The notes beneath the pieces were generated by a model, which saw only the letters and a program-made list of their open reading frames with translations, ran no database searches and was not told the origin of the DNA. From assembly GCF_900536025.1 (NCBI RefSeq), contig NZ_UNOZ01000037.1:1-64000 (forward strand): a stretch of DNA of 64,000 nucleotides, written 5' to 3'. The position numbers were made by a program, and so were the translations under genes. Source of the DNA: Pseudomonas reidholzensis (lineage in GTDB: Bacteria; Pseudomonadota; Gammaproteobacteria; Pseudomonadales; Pseudomonadaceae). This document shows, piece by piece, positions 48,073 through 56,063 of this stretch (position 1 is the first letter of the stretch; each line of letters begins with the position of its first letter).

Positions 48073-49259
48073 TTGCTGCCCCACAGCCGACGCAGCCAGG
48101 TGACGTTCGGCGCCGCCAGGCTTTCCGAGCGCCGCGCCAGGCGCTCACCCAGGGTTTGCAGGGCCTGGGTGAGGGTTTCCCGCGGGGCCACTTCGAACAG
48201 GCTCAGGCCTTGGTTCTTGGCACTCAGACGCACCTCCGGGCTGTACGGCAGGGTCTTCAGCAACGGCAAGCCGTAGCGCTTGGCCAAGGCATCCGGGTCG
48301 GGCGCGACGTTGCGCAGGTAACGGTCGACCAGCAGGCTGGCGTGGTCCAGCTTCATCCCACGGTCGCGCCACTGCTCGAGCACATGCAGGTTGCGCCGGC
48401 AGTCGATGATGTTCTGGTCGGTGTAGAAGATCAGCTTGTCGCAGTGGGCCACGATGGTCCGCAGGGCTTCACTGTCGGCCTGCCCGGTGAGGTTCACGAC
48501 AATGTGCTTGAAGTGCTGGCGCAGGGCACTGAGGAGCATGTACAGCTCGGCCGGGCTGGTCTTGCGCAACAGCTCGTCGGGTTCGGCGTAGGCCAGGATG
48601 CGCAGGCCGCTGTTGTCGCGGGCAAAGGCACTGTCGATCAGCGTCGCATCCAGCCGCCGCAGATGGCGCAGGGCGTCGCCGAAGAAGAACGAGGCTTCCA
48701 GGCCGAGCAGCGCCAGGCTGTCGCCGCGCGGCAGGCCGAGGTCGAGCAGCAGGGTCTGCTGGCCGCTGTTCTGCACCACCCGCGCCAGGTGGGTGGTCAG
48801 CAGCGCGCCATCGGCGCCGCGCTGGGCGCCATACAGCACGGTCAGGCCGCCCAGGCTGGGGTTGCTGGTGACCGTTGGCAGGCGCTTGCTCAGGCGCCGC
48901 ACCAGCCCGGCCACTTCGCTGGCCCGCGAGCCATAGGCAACGAAATCGCGGGCGCCGGCGCGCATGGCGTGCAGCACCAGCTGGTTGTCCAGGCCATCGC
49001 CGAGGGCGACGATCGCCAGCATCGGCTTGGCTTCCAGCACCCCTTCGATCAGCGCGCACTGGTTGACCAGTTGCTCACGGTCCAGGCCAATGAACACCAG
49101 GTTGCTGAAGGTCACGTCGACCAGCGCCAGCAGCTCGTCGAGGCTGCCACCGCTGGCGCCGATCACCTGCCCGTGGGACGCCAGGGCGCCCTGCAGCCAG
49201 CTGAGGTCCTCTTCGTTGCGGGTAATCGCCAGGCAGGTCTGGTTCAGGTGCTCGCTCAT
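48069..49259 (-). CDS. tadZ: Pilus localisation protein TadZ (CpaE-like)
   Basis: 396 aa. An N-terminal atypical receiver-like domain (1-125) lacks the acidic pocket. A MinD/ParA-like domain (about 145-380) follows. The Walker A position reads YGAQRGADGALLTTHLA, so the deviant-Walker signature lysine and the P-loop Gly-Lys-Ser/Thr are missing; nucleotide hydrolysis is doubtful. TadZ marks the pole or site of pilus assembly. Overlaps rcpA by 4 bp at its start (ATGA). Confidence 0.88.
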   Translation of the reverse strand: MSEHLNQTCLAITRNEEDLSWLQGALASHGQVIGASGGSLDELLALVDVTFSNLVFIGLDREQLVNQCALIEGVLEAKPMLAIVALGDGLDNQLVLHAMRAGARDFVAYGSRASEVAGLVRRLSKRLPTVTSNPSLGGLTVLYGAQRGADGALLTTHLARVVQNSGQQTLLLDLGLPRGDSLALLGLEASFFFGDALRHLRRLDATLIDSAFARDNSGLRILAYAEPDELLRKTSPAELYMLLSALRQHFKHIVVNLTGQADSEALRTIVAHCDKLIFYTDQNIIDCRRNLHVLEQWRDRGMKLDHASLLVDRYLRNVAPDPDALAKRYGLPLLKTLPYSPEVRLSAKNQGLSLFEVAPRETLTQALQTLGERLARRSESLAAPNVTWLRRLWGSK

Positions 49260-50500
49260 CGTGATAACCCGCTACGGCCGTCGAAGTTGCCGTTTTCCAG
49301 GAAGAACAGCTGGCCCCAGCTCGGGTCGTAGGTGCGCAGGCTTTCGCCCGGCAGCTCCGGCAGGCGGGCGTTGGCCGCCAGCGGCTGGACCAGGTGGGGG
49401 GTGACGATCATCAGCAGCTCGGTGTCTTCACGGTTGAGGGCCGACTGGCGGAAGAGCGCACCGATGATCGGCAAGCTACCCAACCCAGGCAGCCTGTCGA
49501 CCGCCGAGCGGGTGTTGGCGCTGACCAGGCCACTGATGATGAAACTTTCACCGTCGGCCAGGGAGATGCTGGTATCCGTGCGTCGTACGCTCAGGCCAGG
49601 CACCAGGGTGCCGGCAATGTTGACGGGGTTGGTGTAGTCCAGTTCGCTGACTTCGGGCGCCACCTTGAGAATGATGCGGTCTCGGCTGATCACCGTCGGC
49701 GTCAAGGCCAGGCGCACGCCAAACTCCTTGTATTCGATCGAGACGTTATCGCTACCCGAACTGGGGACCGGAATCGGAATTTCACCACCGGCCAGGAAAC
49801 TTGCGGTCAGACCACTGAGCACGGTCAAGCTTGGCCGCGCCATGGTGTAGGCGAACCCGCTGTTTTCCAGGGCGTTGATCATTGCCAGAAAGCGGCTGCT
49901 GCCACCGCCCCAGACGATGTTGAAGACATTGTCGTCGAGCGGAATCACAGGCCGTATGCCCGAGGCGCCGCCCGGGCTGACGGTGGTGCCCGGGACGGTC
50001 CCGGGCGAGCCGATCAGGCTGTTGTTCGAGCCGCTGAAAAACAACCGCGCGCCGGCTTCCTTGTACTTGCTGCGCCGCACCTCGACGAAGCGGATGTCGG
50101 CCTGCACCTGGCTCGGCAGCTGGCTGTCCTGCGACGGCAACAGCGCCCCCGCGGCCATGTCGACGGAGGCCTGGCCCTTGACGAACAGCATCGCCCGATG
50201 CGGCGTCGGCGCGCAGGCGGTCCACAGCATGACGCTGGTACTGCCCGGCGCCACGGCGGTCAGCAGCACCGCTCGCTCGCCGCTGGCCTGCACGTCGGCG
50301 ACCTTGGGCTCGCCCACCGCCACCCGGCTGATCGCCACCGGCAGGCGCAGCTCCTGCTGCAGACCCTGGTCCATCTCGATCACCGAGGGCAGCTCGGCAA
50401 ACGCCGCGCAGCCTTTGCTCGCCGCTTCGGCCAATGGCCAGGCGAGCAACAAAGGCAGGGCGAGGCACAACGGTGTGAACATCCGCGCGGAACTACGCAT
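49256..50500 (-). CDS. rcpA: Tad secretin RcpA (CpaC)
   Basis: 414 aa. The signal peptide is about residues 1-27 (PLLLAWPLAEAA). An N-terminal pilus/BON-like domain (LPSVIEMDQGLQQEL, VAVGEPKVADVQASG) is followed by a C-terminal secretin domain with ARPSLTVLSGLTASFLAGGE and LPGLGSLPIIGALFR. It forms the outer-membrane channel for the pilus. A Gly/Ser/Pro-rich loop (NSLIGSPGTVPGTTVSPGGA) lies near residues 155-175. Confidence 0.92.
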   Translation of the reverse strand: MRSSARMFTPLCLALPLLLAWPLAEAASKGCAAFAELPSVIEMDQGLQQELRLPVAISRVAVGEPKVADVQASGERAVLLTAVAPGSTSVMLWTACAPTPHRAMLFVKGQASVDMAAGALLPSQDSQLPSQVQADIRFVEVRRSKYKEAGARLFFSGSNNSLIGSPGTVPGTTVSPGGASGIRPVIPLDDNVFNIVWGGGSSRFLAMINALENSGFAYTMARPSLTVLSGLTASFLAGGEIPIPVPSSGSDNVSIEYKEFGVRLALTPTVISRDRIILKVAPEVSELDYTNPVNIAGTLVPGLSVRRTDTSISLADGESFIISGLVSANTRSAVDRLPGLGSLPIIGALFRQSALNREDTELLMIVTPHLVQPLAANARLPELPGESLRTYDPSWGQLFFLENGNFDGRSGLSR

Positions 50501-50518
50501 GGCGGCATCCTTGCTGGG

Positions 50519-51448
50519 TCAGGGTGTCTTGGTCGAATCGTTGGCCTGGGCGCCGCGAATGATCTGCATGCCAGGTGCCGCTCCAGTGGTGGCCGCCTTG
50601 GCGATCGGCACCTGGGACAACTGACTGAAACGGAACAGCTCGCGGTTGGCCTCGGCCACCTGCGGCTTGGCCTGCGGGTTGGCCCAGTAGCCGGCCAGCA
50701 ATTGCTCGTCGGCACTGCGCACGGCCAGGCGCAAGGTGCCGGCCTGGGCCGCGAGCATCAGCCGGCTGGCCAGTGCCTCGGGCACGGCCAGGGCCACGGT
50801 GCGGGTGCCATTGCCCATGGGCTGGCGGGCTTTCTGTTCTTCGGCGGTCTGGGCCGGGTGGCCGTCATTGGCCAGGCCCGTCTGCTCGCCGACGCTGAGC
50901 ACCCGCAGCGCTGGCAGGACGATCTGCGCGGACGACTGCGGGTTGTTGTTTTCCTCGCGCAAGAACAGCAGCACGTCGACATAGTCGCCGGGGCGCAATT
51001 GCCCCGCCGCGCCGATCACTTCATCGACCGCCAGCGCCACCGCGCGCTCGTGGCGGCGGATCATCCGCGCCAGCGGGCCGCCCGCCTGAAAGCTGTTCTC
51101 GTCGAGCCACGCGCCCTGGGTCAGGGGCCGCGCACTGCTGCGCCCAAGCACTTGCTCAAGCTGGCTGAAGGCGCCTGCGGGGACCACCTGCAGGCGCTCG
51201 AGCAAGACATCCTCTTCGCTCAGCGGGGTGTTGGCCGCCACGTCCCGACGCAGCACGACGATGGGCGAACGGCGCGGCTCATCGACCTGGACCGGCGCGG
51301 GTACTGCCACCGGCTGCGCAGCGGCCTCGGCGGTGGGTGGCGCAGCGACCGGCGCGGGCGGACGACTCAGGGTCAGCCCCCAGTAGCCCGCGAGCAAGGC
51401 TGCAAACAGAAACACACCGGCAAGGATCATGGTCAAGCGACTGCTCAT
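50519..51448 (-). CDS. rcpC: Flp pilus assembly protein RcpC (CpaB)
   Basis: 309 aa from MSSRLTMILAGVFL; one N-terminal TM helix, a Pro/Ala-rich linker (about 33-65) and a SAF domain (about 66-135; RRDVAANTPLSEEDVLLERL). A second domain follows with PGDYVDVLLF. It is a periplasmic component thought to stabilise the secretin. First gene of the leftward tad operon, divergent from flp. Confidence 0.9.
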   Translation of the reverse strand: MSSRLTMILAGVFLFAALLAGYWGLTLSRPPAPVAAPPTAEAAAQPVAVPAPVQVDEPRRSPIVVLRRDVAANTPLSEEDVLLERLQVVPAGAFSQLEQVLGRSSARPLTQGAWLDENSFQAGGPLARMIRRHERAVALAVDEVIGAAGQLRPGDYVDVLLFLREENNNPQSSAQIVLPALRVLSVGEQTGLANDGHPAQTAEEQKARQPMGNGTRTVALAVPEALASRLMLAAQAGTLRLAVRSADEQLLAGYWANPQAKPQVAEANRELFRFSQLSQVPIAKAATTGAAPGMQIIRGAQANDSTKTP

Positions 51449-51728
51449 TACCGCTCTCCCGTCCTGGAAGCATGATGGCAAAAAGTAACTATTTCGCTAT
51501 TGGACGGTAGTCCAGAGCAGCTATTTCGCCATGAAGCACGTCAGCAATTTCGAGTCACGAATTTGACAGTGATACAAAACAGGAACTTAGCGCGACTGAG
51601 CCGAACCCGTACTTTATGACTAACTCATTGATACATTTGCGCGCCGGCGCAGGAAGGCGATGATTTGATGGCAAAGGGGTATCACTGCAGTACCCCGACC
51701 CGCGCCGAACCGCGCAAGGAGATGTGCC
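51449..51728. promoter_or_regulatory. Divergent rcpC-flp control region
   Basis: 280 bp, AT-richer than its flanks. CTATTTCGC occurs at 51490-51498 and 51522-51530 (32 bp apart, about three turns), and a related CAATTTCGA at 51545-51553. TTGACA at 51563-51568 is a possible -35 element for flp but lacks a strong -10. The flp ribosome site AAGGAG is at 51717-51722. Confidence 0.45.
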
Positions 51729-51914
51729 ATGCTGCTGCTCAAACTCTATGTTCACTGCAAAACTTTTCTGCAAAGCAAAGAAGGGGCTTCGGGTATCGAA
51801 TACGCGGTGATTGCGGCGATGGTCGCGGTAGCGTTGGCGGCGTTCGTGACGCCTATTTCGACTCAAGTAACCAATTTGATGCAGACCATCCAAGACGCGA
51901 TCACTACTCCTTAA
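51729..51914 (+). CDS. flp: Flp major pilin
   Basis: A 61-aa prepilin with the class IVb signature: leader ending at Gly19, then ASGIEYAVIAAMVAVALAAF, with Glu at +5 and Tyr at +6 after cleavage. The mature pilin is only about 42 residues. It is processed by FppA and assembled by the Tad machinery. A good AAGGAG ribosome site is present, and the divergent position allows strong separate expression. Confidence 0.95.
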   Translation: MLLLKLYVHCKTFLQSKEGASGIEYAVIAAMVAVALAAFVTPISTQVTNLMQTIQDAITTP

Positions 51915-51966
51915 AAGCAGCACCTTCTCGTCGCTGTACGTTAATGTTCGGACCTAGGAGCCGCCA

Positions 51967-52377
51967 ATGCCCAACTCTTCCTTGCGTCAGCAACTACTGT
52001 TAGTCGACGACGAGGAAGAGGCATTGCAGGAGCTGGCCGAACTGCTGGAAAACGAAGGTTTCCTGTGCCACACCGCGACCTCGGTGAAAGTCGCCTTGCA
52101 GCAACTCACCCAGCACCCGGACATCGGCCTGGTCATCACCGACCTGCGCATGCCTGAAGAAAACGGTATCGCCCTGATCAAGCGCCTGCGCGACCACACG
52201 GCCCGGCAACACCTGCCGGTGATCGTCATGTCCGGGCACGCCGACATGGAAGACGTCAGCGACCTGCTGCGCCTGCACGTGCTGGACCTGTTCCGCAAAC
52301 CGATCTACCACGCCCGCCTGCTGGAAACCCTGGAAAACCTGTTCCCCACCCCCAGGATGCAAATGGTCAGGCAGTGA
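51967..52377 (+). CDS. Orphan single-domain response regulator, PprB-receiver-like
   Basis: A 136-aa stand-alone receiver: DDE at 14-16, phospho-acceptor Asp59 (VITDLRMPEENG), Ser in VIVMSGHAD and Lys in LFRKPIY. Its pattern matches the PprB receiver along its length (ELLENEGFLC versus EFLESQGYAC, IGLVITDLRMPE versus IGLVLCDLHMPE). It lies 52 bp after flp and has no output domain, so it may compete for phosphate from PprA or act by protein contact. No dedicated kinase is adjacent. Confidence 0.85.
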   Translation: MPNSSLRQQLLLVDDEEEALQELAELLENEGFLCHTATSVKVALQQLTQHPDIGLVITDLRMPEENGIALIKRLRDHTARQHLPVIVMSGHADMEDVSDLLRLHVLDLFRKPIYHARLLETLENLFPTPRMQMVRQ

Positions 52378-52428
52378 TTGTTGCCGCGTCGTTGACGTCC
52401 TCATCGCGGGGGCATGCACCAGCGCCCT

Positions 52429-54099
52429 TCATAACTGATAGCTAAAGCTCAACGTCACCCGCGGACGCCGGTTGAGGCTGTCCAGGGCGATGTCCGACAT
52501 TGGCTTGGCCACTTCCACCGCGATGTTGTAATAGTGCGCGTCGCCAAAGCGCATGCCCAGCGCGGCGGACGACAGTTTCGACTGCTGCACCTCGAGTTCG
52601 TTGAACCAGGCCCGCGCGGCATCCACTGCCACGTAGGGCTGCAGTACCTTCACCCAGTTGCCGTCACGCTTGAAGCTGTAGTTCAGCTCGTAGGCCAGCC
52701 CCCAGCCCTTGTCGCCGGAGGCCTGGTCGCTGGGGTAGCCACGGCCGAAGTTCTGCCCGCCGAAGACCGCCCGTTCACTGTCGGGCAAGCTGTCGCCGCT
52801 CCAGTACAGCGCCGCCGAAGCCACGCCTTGCCAGTTCTGCAGAAACTGATCGCTCTGCAGGGCCGACAGGCGCAGACGGAGGAAATCCAGGTCGTAGTCG
52901 GCGTTGCTGCGCGCACCGAGGTAGTCCAGGCCCTGGTACACCCCGGCACTGACGATCCGCAGACGCTGCGCCTCGGCCTTGCGCCAGTCGCCCTCGAACG
53001 ACAGCGCGCGGAGGTCGGTCTCGCTGTCCAGTTGCAGGGGGAAACCCACCACCTGATAGTCGATGCGGTCATTGACCGCGTAAAAGCGCCCGACCACCTC
53101 CAGCCACTCGGTGGGCGAGGCGATCAGCGCCTGGCTGATCCCGATCGAATAGCGCTCGTTTTCGCGGTGCTGGGTCAGGTCGATACCGTTGTCGAGGCGG
53201 ATGAGCGCCTTGGGATCGCTGCGATAGCGCGAGGCCGAGAGCAGCACCTTGCTGCCTTCGCTGTCCAGGTACTGGCTGTAATCCAGACGCCAGTAGCGCG
53301 CGTTGTCCTCACCCGGTGGCACCAGCACGCTGGCCGAGAGCTGCTCGGCGAAGCGGGTCTGGCCATTGCTGGTGACGCCGATCAACGCCTGCAGGTCGTC
53401 GCGGCTGCTCTCGCTCAGGCTCAGGGTGCTGGTGAAGGGCTTGCGCGAGGCCTGGGCGATCATCCGCGCGCCGCCATCGGTGGTGCCCGGCGGCGGCACC
53501 TGGGCTTGGAAGGTCACGCCGGGGATCCGGCTGATAAGGCTGGTGTAGCGCTCGAAGGTCTTGCGCGTCAGCGGCCGCTCGGCCTTGAGCTTGGTCATCA
53601 GTTCATCCAGGTAGGCGGCGCTGGCGCCGATATCGCCCTGGAGCTGGTAATCGCGGATATAGCCCTCGACCAGTACCACCCGCACCCGACCGTCGGCGAA
53701 ATCCTGCGGAGGCAAGTAGGCGTACGACAGCAGATAACCATCCTGCTGGTAGCGCTGGGTCAAGCGGCGGGTGACGTCGATCAGCTCTGCCAGGCTGACC
53801 TGGCGGCCGATCAGCGGGCGGTAATGCTCGCGCAGGTCATTCAGCGGGTAGACGGTCCCGCCCTCGAACCGCACCTTGCGTACCTGCACCTGGGTGTTCA
53901 TCTGCAAGGGCGGCGGCTGCGCGCTGCCGTTGCTCGGCAACTGCGCACCGGAGGGGGTGGGGCGATACGCGTCGGCGGGCAGGTTGGGAATCGGCAAGCG
54001 GCGATCGGTGTCGTTGCTGTTGAGAAAACTTGGCAGGGGTTCGGCATGGGCCAGACTGGCCCAGGAAACGATCAGCAGGGGCATGACCAGAGCACGCAT
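52429..54099 (-). CDS. TpsB-type outer-membrane transporter (ShlB/FhaC/HecB family)
   Basis: 556 aa. The signal peptide is residues 1-19 (IVSWASLAHA). After a Pro/Asn-rich linker come POTRA domains (about 70-225; VQVRKVRFEGGTVYPL, DGRVRVVLVEGYIRDYQL). A 16-strand-type beta barrel follows, with the L6 tip motif GRGY in NFGRGYPSDQ and a terminal strand VTLSFSYQL. Omp85-superfamily transporters of this type export one large TpsA protein across the outer membrane. No TpsA with a hemagglutination-type TPS domain is nearby. The upstream co-directional gene is instead a Gly-rich lipoprotein (98-bp gap). Confidence 0.9.
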   Translation of the reverse strand: MRALVMPLLIVSWASLAHAEPLPSFLNSNDTDRRLPIPNLPADAYRPTPSGAQLPSNGSAQPPPLQMNTQVQVRKVRFEGGTVYPLNDLREHYRPLIGRQVSLAELIDVTRRLTQRYQQDGYLLSYAYLPPQDFADGRVRVVLVEGYIRDYQLQGDIGASAAYLDELMTKLKAERPLTRKTFERYTSLISRIPGVTFQAQVPPPGTTDGGARMIAQASRKPFTSTLSLSESSRDDLQALIGVTSNGQTRFAEQLSASVLVPPGEDNARYWRLDYSQYLDSEGSKVLLSASRYRSDPKALIRLDNGIDLTQHRENERYSIGISQALIASPTEWLEVVGRFYAVNDRIDYQVVGFPLQLDSETDLRALSFEGDWRKAEAQRLRIVSAGVYQGLDYLGARSNADYDLDFLRLRLSALQSDQFLQNWQGVASAALYWSGDSLPDSERAVFGGQNFGRGYPSDQASGDKGWGLAYELNYSFKRDGNWVKVLQPYVAVDAARAWFNELEVQQSKLSSAALGMRFGDAHYYNIAVEVAKPMSDIALDSLNRRPRVTLSFSYQL

Positions 54100-54197
54100 T
54101 CGGATACTCCATGATCCGCAGGATGTTCACATGCAGCGCCGCCTCCAGCGCGGTACAAGCTCGCGATAGAGGCGGACAGTGACAGCGTAGCCTGCTC

Positions 54198-55829
54198 TCA
54201 GCGTTGGCCACCTCCCAACGCACCAGTCACGCCACTGAGTACACCACCGAGCCCGCCCTGGGCTGTCCCGCCGTTGACCAGCGTACCGGCCTCGGCCACC
54301 GTGCTGCCGAGCGCCCCCACCGTGGCGCCGACCTGGCTGACCACCGGGTTGGCGTTGCCCAGTTGCGTACCGACATCGCTCACCGCGCCGCCCACCTGGT
54401 TCAGCACACCGGCCAGCGGCGCACCGACGCCCGTGCTGGTGCCGACCTGCTGGGTGACGCTGGCGACACCGCTGACCACTGGGGTCAGGCCCGTACCCAC
54501 TTGCTGGGTGACCGCCGCCAGCGGTGCACCCGCCGCGGTGTTGGTGACGCCGTTGCCGCCCACCACCGTGCCCAGCGACGCCACGGTATTGCCGACCTGC
54601 GCGGTGGTCGCCCCGGCGACGCTGACCACGGGGTTGCCGCTACCCGCATCCAGCCCGCTGCCAACCCCGGCGACCACGCCGCCGACGGTTTCCAGCAGGC
54701 CTGTACGAGGATCCCCGGTGGTCGGTGCCAGGCCGCTGGTGGTGCTGACCGCACCGCCGAGATTGCTCACCAGTTGGCCGACCGTATCACCCAGCGGGTT
54801 GCCCGCATCCGCGCCGGCAATCTGCTGCCCGGCCTGGTCGAGGGTGCTGCCGACCTGGTTCAGGGTCTGATTCAGCGGGCCGGCCAGGCCGGTCTGCTGG
54901 GTCAGGTTGGCCGTCGTGTTCTCGACCAGCGACACCACCGGCACCAGCGCATCGCTGAGGCCTTGGGTGGCACCGGCCAACGGACCCGTGGTGCCAACCG
55001 GTGTCAGGGTATTGCCGAGCATGGTCACCACCTGGCCGACCTGATCGACGCCCTGCCCGGCCACCGCGACCACCTGATTGACCACCGGCACCTGCTCGAC
55101 CGCCGTGCTTTGCGCCAGGCCTTGCAGCCCCTGCCCCAGGCCCGAGACCCCGGTGCCGACTTCGGCGGTGGCGCTGCCCACCACACCCAGCGTGGTGCCC
55201 ACGGCGTTGCCGCCGGTGCCCAGTTGCCCGAGCCCTTCGCTCAAGCCAGTGCCAACGTTGTTGAGGGCATCGCCGGTCGACGACACCAGCGAGCCGACGC
55301 CACCGGTCAACGAGGTGTCGCCCGCGATCGGCAGTGAGCCGATCTGGTCACCCAGGTTGCTGACGCCGGTACCAATGCCCGAGACGGTGCCGCCGACTTG
55401 ATCGACCACCTGACCGGTGACGGTCACTACGGGTGTGCTGCCACCGCCAGTACCGCCATCACCGCCGCCTGGGGTACCGCCGCCCGGTGTGCTTCCGCCA
55501 CCGCCGGTACCGCCGCCGACCGTGCCACCACCGGTGCCGCCTGTACCACCCGTACCGCCTGTACCACCGCCGGTACCCCCTGTCCCCCCCGTACCGCCAC
55601 CGGTACCGCCGCCTGTACCCCCCGTACCGCCCCCGGTGCCGCCCGTACCGCCGGTGCCATCCGTGCCACCGTCGCCACCGCCACCCGTGCCAGCGCCGGC
55701 ATCCGGGCTCGCCGAAGAGCCGTCGACATCGCTATGACTGCCACCACCGCCACTGCTGCAGCCGGCCAGGCCCAACGACATGACCAGCGCCAGGGCTGTT
55801 GTTGCTTTGATCAACGCTTGAGTATTCAT
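54198..55829 (-). CDS. Gly/Thr-rich repetitive lipoprotein (collagen-like-annotated family)
   Basis: 543 aa. The lipoprotein signal ends LGLAGCSSGG (Cys24). Residues about 45-135 are almost only Gly and Thr in GGTGGTGGG-type runs. The remaining 400 residues are Gly/Val/Thr/Leu-rich, with recurring VGTxLxxVxxxVxxVG-like units and no aromatic or cysteine residues. Such proteins are often annotated as collagen-like, but the Gly-X-Y triplet with Pro is not kept. It is a likely surface-exposed, extended or fibrous polypeptide. It lies directly upstream of the TpsB gene on the same strand, so it is the obvious candidate cargo or partner. Confidence 0.8.
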   Translation of the reverse strand: MNTQALIKATTALALVMSLGLAGCSSGGGGSHSDVDGSSASPDAGAGTGGGGDGGTDGTGGTGGTGGGTGGTGGGTGGGTGGTGGTGGGTGGTGGTGGTGGGTVGGGTGGGGSTPGGGTPGGGDGGTGGGSTPVVTVTGQVVDQVGGTVSGIGTGVSNLGDQIGSLPIAGDTSLTGGVGSLVSSTGDALNNVGTGLSEGLGQLGTGGNAVGTTLGVVGSATAEVGTGVSGLGQGLQGLAQSTAVEQVPVVNQVVAVAGQGVDQVGQVVTMLGNTLTPVGTTGPLAGATQGLSDALVPVVSLVENTTANLTQQTGLAGPLNQTLNQVGSTLDQAGQQIAGADAGNPLGDTVGQLVSNLGGAVSTTSGLAPTTGDPRTGLLETVGGVVAGVGSGLDAGSGNPVVSVAGATTAQVGNTVASLGTVVGGNGVTNTAAGAPLAAVTQQVGTGLTPVVSGVASVTQQVGTSTGVGAPLAGVLNQVGGAVSDVGTQLGNANPVVSQVGATVGALGSTVAEAGTLVNGGTAQGGLGGVLSGVTGALGGGQR

Positions 55830-56063
55830 GGGCGACTCCGCGACTGCTTGTTGGTGAACACGCGATCTGCCCTTCCGTGGGTCGCGTATTGCTTCAGTCA
55901 GCAGTGAAACGCCGCCGGTTCGTGGTCAGCAGCCCACAAGTTGGTATTAACGCCACGGTATGAGCGCCGAACCCCTGAAAAACCACCGGATAATCAATGA
56001 GCTGCAGATAGCCATCGGCCACCGACGCGAAGGTGCTAACACCATTCGACTATCACCTGTGGC

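Noticed and set aside
55430..55700. Repetitive DNA that could be taken for a CRISPR array
   Set aside because: Units are 3-15 bp, in frame with a coding sequence, without distinct spacers or cas genes.
55417..55737. Proline-rich (PPVPP) plus-strand open frame
   Set aside because: It is the antisense of the Gly/Thr tract. It looks like a proline-rich protein only because GGT/GGC reads as ACC/GCC on the other strand.
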